Of a stretch of DNA of 5,352 bases, positions 1 through 3,858 are shown piece by piece (position 1 is the stretch's first letter; the number at the start of each line of letters is the position of its first letter). A program made the translations under genes and the position numbers. Under the pieces are notes generated by a model. That model ran no database searches. It saw only the letters and a program-made list of their open reading frames with translations, and had not been told where the DNA came from. The DNA is from Acidilobaceae archaeon (GTDB lineage: Archaea > Thermoproteota > Thermoprotei_A > Sulfolobales > Acidilobaceae): positions 1 to 5,352 of the forward strand of contig JALUDK010000085.1 of the NCBI GenBank assembly GCA_027044005.1. Reading direction: 5' to 3'.

Positions 1-384
1 CTTCCTCATGCTTAGGAGCAGGCCCACCTCCACCTGGGGCGCCTTGGAGCGGAGGATCTCCATAGCCTCCTCGGGGGCCAGGTCTTCTATCCTCGAGCCC
101 CTCCGGGGCGGGTCGCCGCGGAGCACTACTACCCTCCTTATCCTGGTCATAGCCAGGGTTTTTGCGATCGCCTTGAAGCCTGTGTAGGTTACATCATATA
201 GCCTTACATGGGGTATTACCCTGAGGCCGTGCCTGGCTTGGAGTGTGCATGCCGCCAGTAGGCTGTGGGGCCCCGGCTTGCCCATGGGGGAGTCTGGGAT
301 GTCGATCCAGTCATAGTACCTTGATAGTCTTATCGCCCACTCCTCTAGTCCTGAGCCTCCATCGAGCTCGGCTACCAGCTCCAA
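1..384 (-). CDS. MetF-like 5,10-methylenetetrahydrofolate reductase, N-terminal part (runs off left edge)
   Basis: This reading frame stays open to the window edge and gives 128 residues of a protein that continues outside. It resembles the FAD-dependent MetF/MTHFR family, a TIM barrel that reduces the methylene-pterin to the methyl-pterin used in methionine synthesis. Visible matches are IPHVRLYDVT (57-66), corresponding to the APHLTCID strand of E. coli MetF, and VVVLRGDPP (85-93), whose R89-G90-D91 matches the flavin-contacting RGD. Glu6 in LVAEL may be the counterpart of the E. coli active-site Glu28. In crenarchaea the substrate could be a methanopterin-like cofactor rather than folate; the sequence does not decide this. 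I chose the TTG start at 384-382 because a GGAGG (395-391) lies 6 bases upstream and the protein then begins right at the first predicted strand. It overlaps the upstream prenyltransferase gene by 13 bases, which suggests co-transcription and possibly translational coupling. The family call is fairly firm, the exact substrate and start less so. Confidence 0.8.
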   Translation of the reverse strand, partial: MELVAELDGGSGLEEWAIRLSRYYDWIDIPDSPMGKPGPHSLLAACTLQARHGLRVIPHVRLYDVTYTGFKAIAKTLAMTRIRRVVVLRGDPPRRGSRIEDLAPEEAMEILRSKAPQVEVGLLLSMRK

Positions 385-1247
385 GCCGCCCCTCCCCCGG
401 CGGTGATCGTCGAGGCTAGGAAGACGATTAGGCCTAAAAGCATGACCCATAGGACCCTGCGCTTGTGCATCCTCGCCTCCTCGGGTGTGACGCCCCTCCA
501 GAGCCTCGCGGCTTCTATGATGAATGCTATGTCTACTATCGCCACGCCCACCGCGTAAACCGGGGGGTTAACTCCCCCCATAAGCAGGGGGAGGGGGCTC
601 AAAGCAACCGCCGCCACGTAGAGCAAGGCGGCAACCCTGGAGGCGTAGAGGGGGCCACGAGTCAGGGGCAGGGTCCTAGCCCCCGCTCTCCTGTCACCCT
701 CCATATCCGCTATATCCTTCGCAATCTCCCTGGCCAGACTGGATAGGAACACCATCGAGGCGAAAACTATAATGGTAGGTGTGAGCCTGTCCACGACGAC
801 CGCGCCATAGATGAGCGGGAATGATACTATCAGCGCGACCATAACATTGCCTGGGAGCCCCCTAACCTTGCCCCAGACGTTGTAGGCCATAGCAAGGAGG
901 AGGGCCCCCACGGCCAGGGCCAGGGGGAGGAGGCCCAGCGGGTAAACCACTATAGCTCCCAGGACGGCTAGCAGGGCTACGCAGGCCCACGCCTGCCTGG
1001 GTGAGAGCCTGCCAGAGGGCAGAGGCCTCCACGGGGTGTTAACCCTGTCTATCTCCACATCTACAATATCATTATGAACCATAGAGGCGGCAGTGTAGAG
1101 AACCCCGGCCAGGGCTCCTAGGAGGAGGCTCGTGGGGTCTATGCTACTCCCACCCGCGATCACGGCCCCCACGACGACTGCAAGGCCCATCATTATACTG
1201 TTTAGCGGCCTCATAGCCTCTATGCATGCCCCAGCCCTGCCGGGCAC
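372..1247 (-). CDS. ubiA: UbiA-family prenyltransferase, probable digeranylgeranylglyceryl phosphate (DGGGP) synthase
   Basis: This integral membrane enzyme probably transfers the second geranylgeranyl chain onto geranylgeranylglyceryl phosphate, the step that makes the archaeal diether lipid core (EC 2.5.1.42). The 291 residues match the usual family length and show about nine hydrophobic segments (roughly 15-33, 41-57, 86-103, 105-121, 134-152, 157-173, 203-222, 229-247 and 265-284). The first Asp-rich motif is N59-D60-x-x-D63-x-x-x-D67, followed by R68, N70 and R74-P75. The second is R173-E174...K177-D178-x-x-D181-x-x-x-D185-R186. The loop Y122-N123...K127 followed by G133-N134 is typical of the archaeal DGGGP branch. 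All Mg-diphosphate ligands appear intact. The start is GTG at 1247-1245; ATG at codon 12 is possible but would leave the strong GGAGG too far upstream. The gene follows the PIN-ATPase gene by 13 bases and overlaps the MetF-like gene. Other UbiA substrates, such as quinone or heme precursors, cannot be excluded from sequence alone. Confidence 0.87.
   Translation of the reverse strand: MPGRAGACIEAMRPLNSIMMGLAVVVGAVIAGGSSIDPTSLLLGALAGVLYTAASMVHNDIVDVEIDRVNTPWRPLPSGRLSPRQAWACVALLAVLGAIVVYPLGLLPLALAVGALLLAMAYNVWGKVRGLPGNVMVALIVSFPLIYGAVVVDRLTPTIIVFASMVFLSSLAREIAKDIADMEGDRRAGARTLPLTRGPLYASRVAALLYVAAVALSPLPLLMGGVNPPVYAVGVAIVDIAFIIEAARLWRGVTPEEARMHKRRVLWVMLLGLIVFLASTITAGGGAAWSW
389..398 (-). promoter_or_regulatory. 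Ribosome binding site of the MetF-like gene
   Basis: Read on the minus strand, this is GGGGGAGGGG, containing GGAGG at 395-391, 6 bases before the TTG codon at 384. It lies inside the end of the prenyltransferase gene. It is the main reason for choosing TTG over an in-frame ATG at 450-448, which would overlap the upstream gene much further. Confidence 0.6.
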
Positions 1248-1250
1248 CTA

Positions 1251-1260
1251 CTCCCCCTCC
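1251..1260 (-). promoter_or_regulatory. Ribosome binding site of the prenyltransferase gene
   Basis: The minus strand reads GGAGGGGGAG between the stop codon of the PIN-ATPase gene (1263-1261) and the GTG start at 1247. The GGAGG core at 1260-1256 is 8 bases before the GTG. It fills nearly the whole intergenic gap, as expected inside an operon. Confidence 0.7.
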
Positions 1261-2787
1261 CTATACAGGTACTATCCTGGCCTCGTACCCATTCTTCTCC
1301 ACTAGCTTCCTGACTCTCTTCAGCTTCCTGGCCGTCAGCCTGGGGCTGTGCCTGGGGATCCTGATCACTGCAACCCTGTCCCTGACCTCCACCTCTGCAT
1401 CGGGCAGTATCTTCCTGATCAGCCTCTCCAGGACCTCCACATCGCCCTCCCTAGCCTTCCCCTTCACCGGGACTACCATGGTCTGCTCGCCGAATGTGTA
1501 GATCTCGTACTCCAGCTCCCCCGTGAGGTAGTCCCTAACCTCCACGACTGGCCTGGAGAGGTCTGCCTCCCTTAGGCCGGTGGGGAGCTTTACTGTTATG
1601 CTGAGCTCGTACACCTTCCCGATCTCGCCCTTGTCTATGAATACCACCGTATCTATTATGCTGGGTATCATGCCAAGCTCCACCCTCCGTATGAATCTCT
1701 GGACCGCATCTATAGGCGTGGTAGCGTGTACCACGCCTATCATCCCTATACCGGCGAGCCTTAGATCCACGTATAGCTGGAAGTCCTCGTCGCTCCTCAG
1801 CTCATCGTAGACTGTATAGTCGGGTCTGGATAGCAGTAGTATGTCGTGTAGCTCTCCTAGGTCGGCATAGTTCTTGGAGTACTGCGTCACTGTGGGCGGG
1901 AGCCTCATGTCCCTCGGCGACTCTATAGTCTTCACCACCTTACCCTGCTCGGCGTAGAACTCCGCCAGGGCCTGGGCGAAGGTTGTCTTCCCCATACCCG
2001 GGGCCCCGGCTATCAGTATACCCTCAGCCCTCTCCAGGAACCTCTTGTATAGCTTCTCCGGTAGCCTGTAGTCGTCGAGGCGTAGCTTTACGACCGGCCT
2101 GACGGCGGTGATCTCCCACCCCTCGCTAAGCGGGGGCCTGGTTATCACAATCCTATAGTCCCTCAGCTGTATTATAGTGGACCCGGCCCTATCTATCTCC
2201 ACGAAGCCGTCCCTACTCACAGAGGCGGCCTCGACTAGCTCCCGCGCGATCTCCTCCAGCTCCTCCCTACCCATGGGCTCGTCCCGGATCCTGATGAAGG
2301 CCCACCTGCCCGGTGCCCCAACCTTGGCTATCGGGGGAGCCCCCTCCTTTAGGTGCACGCTCATAGTCTTCTCGGTGAAGTACTCCTCTATGGCAAGCCT
2401 ATCCCTGGCAGCCTCCCCACTATAGAGGGTGGAGACGCCCAGGGCCCTGGCAGCCTCCAGTTGGAGGGCGTCACTTGAGACTAGGACCGCCCCCACCCTC
2501 CACGCGTACATCCTTATGAGGGACTTCACCGTGTCAAGGTCCAGGTCCCTAGGGGGCCTCTCCTCGTCCACTATGCTGATCTCAACGTCGGGCTCCTCTA
2601 GGAGCCTGGCCAGCTCCCTGAGCCCGGTGAATCCGGTGCTCCTCCCCCTCCTCGCCTCCTGGTAGAAGTAGTCTGAGAGGCTCCTGTGTATCAGGATCCT
2701 ACCCCTAACTACGCCCCTCTCTATGAGCCTCCTCAGGCTCCCGTCCAGCACTGCATCCAGGTCAGCCATGTAGACCTGCTCCAACAC
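1261..2787 (-). CDS. PIN-domain / PilT-like ATPase / KH-like protein (COG1855, PINA-like)
   Basis: This 508-residue protein has the archaeal three-part layout: PIN nuclease fold (about 5-125), RecA-like hexameric ATPase of the PilT/VirB11 superfamily (about 225-400) and a KH-like C-terminal domain (about 447-505). Walker A is G261-A-P-G-M-G-K267-T268. The Asp-box region is ESPRDMRLPP (289-298), the Walker B region is RPDYTVYDELR (321-331) with D328-E329, and the His box is VVHATTPIDAVQR (352-364). The Sulfolobus homologue, PINA, interacts with the resolvase Hjc and promotes Holliday-junction branch migration, so a role in recombination or fork repair is the best inference; this is not a secretion ATPase. 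The PIN site is only partly conserved (D9, D85 and D106 are candidates, with Tyr42 where a Glu is expected), and the KH GxxG loop seems lost. The GTG start at 2787 keeps the first PIN strand (VYMADLDAVLDG, 5-16); the ATG at codon 7 would cut it. It is the first visible gene of the minus-strand operon. Confidence 0.88.
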   Translation of the reverse strand: MLEQVYMADLDAVLDGSLRRLIERGVVRGRILIHRSLSDYFYQEARRGRSTGFTGLRELARLLEEPDVEISIVDEERPPRDLDLDTVKSLIRMYAWRVGAVLVSSDALQLEAARALGVSTLYSGEAARDRLAIEEYFTEKTMSVHLKEGAPPIAKVGAPGRWAFIRIRDEPMGREELEEIARELVEAASVSRDGFVEIDRAGSTIIQLRDYRIVITRPPLSEGWEITAVRPVVKLRLDDYRLPEKLYKRFLERAEGILIAGAPGMGKTTFAQALAEFYAEQGKVVKTIESPRDMRLPPTVTQYSKNYADLGELHDILLLSRPDYTVYDELRSDEDFQLYVDLRLAGIGMIGVVHATTPIDAVQRFIRRVELGMIPSIIDTVVFIDKGEIGKVYELSITVKLPTGLREADLSRPVVEVRDYLTGELEYEIYTFGEQTMVVPVKGKAREGDVEVLERLIRKILPDAEVEVRDRVAVIRIPRHSPRLTARKLKRVRKLVEKNGYEARIVPV

Positions 2788-2794
2788 CTAGACA

Positions 2795-2808
2795 CCCCGG
2801 CGCCGGGG
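2795..2808. repeat. Perfect 14-bp GC palindrome upstream of the PIN-ATPase gene
   Basis: CCCCGGCGCCGGGG is its own reverse complement and lies 7 bases upstream of the GTG start at 2787. In RNA it could fold as a 5-bp stem with a GCGC loop. It overlaps a second palindrome, GGGGCCCC at 2805-2812. It could be an operator or a 5'-leader hairpin, or chance in GC-rich DNA. No clear Shine-Dalgarno site exists between it and the GTG. Confidence 0.55.
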
Positions 2809-2838
2809 CCCCCGTGTGGCTAGTCGCCTCGAGCCCCC

Positions 2839-2847
2839 TTATTATCT
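2839..2847 (-). promoter_or_regulatory. Weak TATA-like element, candidate promoter of the minus-strand operon
   Basis: On the minus strand this reads AGATAATAA, the only AT-rich stretch in an otherwise GC-rich region close to the GTG at 2787. A start about 25 bases downstream would give a leader of roughly 30 bases that includes the GC palindrome. The match is weak, and transcription could instead start in the AT-rich block further right (2881-2945). Confidence 0.3.
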
Positions 2848-2880
2848 ACCCTTCCCGGGGGCTAAGGTGGTTTGCCATAC

Positions 2881-2927
2881 AGCAATATAGCAATAAAACT
2901 TAGTATTTAAATAAAAAGATATAGCAA
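2881..2927 (+). repeat. AGCAA-containing direct repeats around the vWA promoter
   Basis: AGCAATA occurs at 2881-2887 and again at 2889-2895, one base apart. The longer ATATAGCAA occurs at 2885-2893 and 2919-2927, 34 bases apart, bracketing the TATA box. The arrangement suggests binding sites for a regulator, but the region is AT-rich and short repeats can arise by chance. Confidence 0.45.
2895..2917 (+). promoter_or_regulatory. TATA-box promoter of the vWA surface-protein gene
   Basis: TATTTAAATAAAAA at 2904-2917 is a strong archaeal TATA-type element, preceded by an A-rich stretch (AAAACT, 2895-2900) in the place of the BRE. Initiation about 25 bases downstream would fall near 2935, giving a leader of about 30 bases that contains the ribosome binding site. 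Copies of the 9-mer ATATAGCAA lie on both sides (2885-2893 and 2919-2927), where a regulator could act. Confidence 0.6.
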
Positions 2928-2948
2928 ATTATATTAGTTGAAAAATTA

Positions 2949-2957
2949 GGAGAGGTG
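2949..2957 (+). promoter_or_regulatory. Ribosome binding site of the vWA gene
   Basis: GGAGAGGTG contains GAGGTG (2952-2957), complementary to the archaeal 16S rRNA 3' end, and is 8 bases before the GTG at 2966. It fixes the start and agrees with the signal peptide beginning at that codon. Confidence 0.7.
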
Positions 2958-2965
2958 CTAGACTA

Positions 2966-3757
2966 GTGAAGACCACATACACCATAATCGCCCTACTACT
3001 CCTGGCAGCACTAGCACCCCTAGCCGAGCCAGCCCAGGCAGCGGTAACGCCACAGTGCCCCTCACCGTGCCCACTGGACATAGCCTTCGTCCTAGACACC
3101 AGCGGCAGCATGGCAGGCACCCCGCTAGACAACCTAAAGAACGCAGTCCAGACCTTCGTAAACCTGACATGCGACGATGGAGCACGGTGGATAGGACTAG
3201 TATGGTTCAACACCACCTCTGGTGTGCTAACCCCATCGCTAGTGCCAGTAGACGATCCCGGAGACAGGACCTACCTCAATAACCTAGTAGACTCACTAAT
3301 CGCTGGTGGACTCACAAACATGGGAGACGGGATCTACAACGCAACCAATCTACTCACTAATACAGGCAGGCCTATAGTACCCGACGTGATGATTATAGTA
3401 AGTGATGGAGAGCCCAACATTGGACCGAATGCTACAGTAGCAGCGCTAGCAGCAAAGTCCCAAGGAATATTTATAGTAGGCATCTTTATAGGGAGCCCGG
3501 GTACAGGCGACGAGTTCCTAGCTAACATATCGGATTACTTCATAAACGGCTCGGAGCCCGGCTTCAACATAACAGAGGCTTTCATGAATCTCAGCTCAGC
3601 CCTATGCCCGATAGTAGAGATGGTCTACACGCCACCCCTGGTAGGCGGTGAGGCCAGGATAGCAGCATCACCCGGGACCCAGTGGGCAGCGGCAGCTGGT
3701 GCGGCCCTAATACTAGCCGGGATGCTAGCTGTAAAGAAGAGAGCACAAGCCGGGTAA
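2966..3757 (+). CDS. Secreted, C-terminally anchored vWA-domain surface protein
   Basis: The 263 residues begin with a Sec signal peptide (basic start, hydrophobic 7-19, likely cleavage after AQA at about 25). A von Willebrand factor A domain follows (about 37-215). Its MIDAS metal site is complete: D44-x-S46-x-S48, T117 and D147 in SDGEPN. Such domains usually bind ligands or partner proteins through a divalent metal. Four cysteines (C31, C35, C69, C214) could form disulfides outside the cell. Eight N-x-S/T sequons (N66, N82, N125, N155, N187, N194, N201, N208) point to glycosylation. After the domain comes VYTPPLVGGEARIAASP (220-236), a hydrophobic segment (240-256) and the tail KKRAQAG. 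The convergent neighbour ends in nearly the same way, so the two may share a sorting or anchoring route. The GTG start has a good ribosome binding site. The ligand is unknown; the protein might be an adhesin, an S-layer-associated factor or part of a surface fibre. Confidence 0.85.
   Translation: MKTTYTIIALLLLAALAPLAEPAQAAVTPQCPSPCPLDIAFVLDTSGSMAGTPLDNLKNAVQTFVNLTCDDGARWIGLVWFNTTSGVLTPSLVPVDDPGDRTYLNNLVDSLIAGGLTNMGDGIYNATNLLTNTGRPIVPDVMIIVSDGEPNIGPNATVAALAAKSQGIFIVGIFIGSPGTGDEFLANISDYFINGSEPGFNITEAFMNLSSALCPIVEMVYTPPLVGGEARIAASPGTQWAAAAGAALILAGMLAVKKRAQAG
3632..3655 (+). other. Codons for PPLVGGEA, candidate C-terminal sorting motif of the vWA protein
   Basis: These codons encode residues 223-230, Pro-Pro-Leu-Val-Gly-Gly-Glu-Ala, about 10 residues before the terminal hydrophobic segment. 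The same eight residues occur at the same relative place in the neighbouring DUF11-repeat protein. The function is inferred from position and sharing only. Confidence 0.55.
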
Positions 3758-3769
3758 CTATTACTCCCA

Positions 3770-3801
3770 TTTTTATATTCTCCTATTTCTACTCTATTTT
3801 T
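3770..3801 (+). terminator. T-run terminator of the vWA gene
   Basis: Two TTTTT runs (3770-3774 and 3797-3801) lie within a pyrimidine-rich stretch 13-44 bases after the TAA stop. Archaeal RNA polymerase commonly terminates at such U-runs without a hairpin. Confidence 0.55.
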
Positions 3802-3806
3802 AGTTT

Positions 3807-3821
3807 AAAATGGTAAAGAAA
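3807..3821 (-). terminator. T-run terminator of the DUF11-repeat gene
   Basis: Read on the minus strand, TTTCTTTA (3821-3814) and then TTTT (3810-3807) follow the stop codon at 3861-3859 by about 40 bases. Together with the plus-strand T-runs this makes the 101-base convergent gap a two-way terminator region. Confidence 0.45.
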
Positions 3822-3858
3822 GTGTGTGAATGTATTTTACCCTTTTAACTGGGCTAGC

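Noticed and set aside
448..450. In-frame ATG as an earlier start of the MetF-like gene
   Set aside because: It would add residues unlike the family and overlap the prenyltransferase gene by about 79 bases, while TTG at 384 has a well-placed GGAGG.
465..746. Plus-strand open frame of 93 codons
   Set aside because: It lies fully antisense to the prenyltransferase gene, has low-complexity composition and no recognisable domain.
1226..2665. Several plus-strand open frames of 75-91 codons
   Set aside because: All are antisense to the PIN-ATPase gene, are Ser/Leu/Pro-rich as expected from reverse reading of its codons, and lack family features.
2767..2769. ATG at codon 7 as the start of the PIN-ATPase protein
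   Set aside because: It has a weak AGGT-like site upstream but would remove part of the first PIN beta strand; the GTG at 2787 keeps it. It is not fully excluded.
1261..2787. A pilus or type IV secretion ATPase supporting the surface genes
   Set aside because: The ATPase core is PilT/VirB11-like, but the N-terminal PIN and C-terminal KH-like domains identify the COG1855/PINA group, and no pilin or membrane-platform gene is nearby.
2929..3216. Minus-strand open frames opposite the start of the vWA gene
   Set aside because: The plus-strand frame has a promoter, a ribosome binding site, a signal peptide and a complete MIDAS; these frames have none.
3758..3858. A small RNA or hairpin terminator in the convergent gap
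   Set aside because: I found no C/D-box pattern and no stable inverted repeat; T-runs on both strands explain the region.
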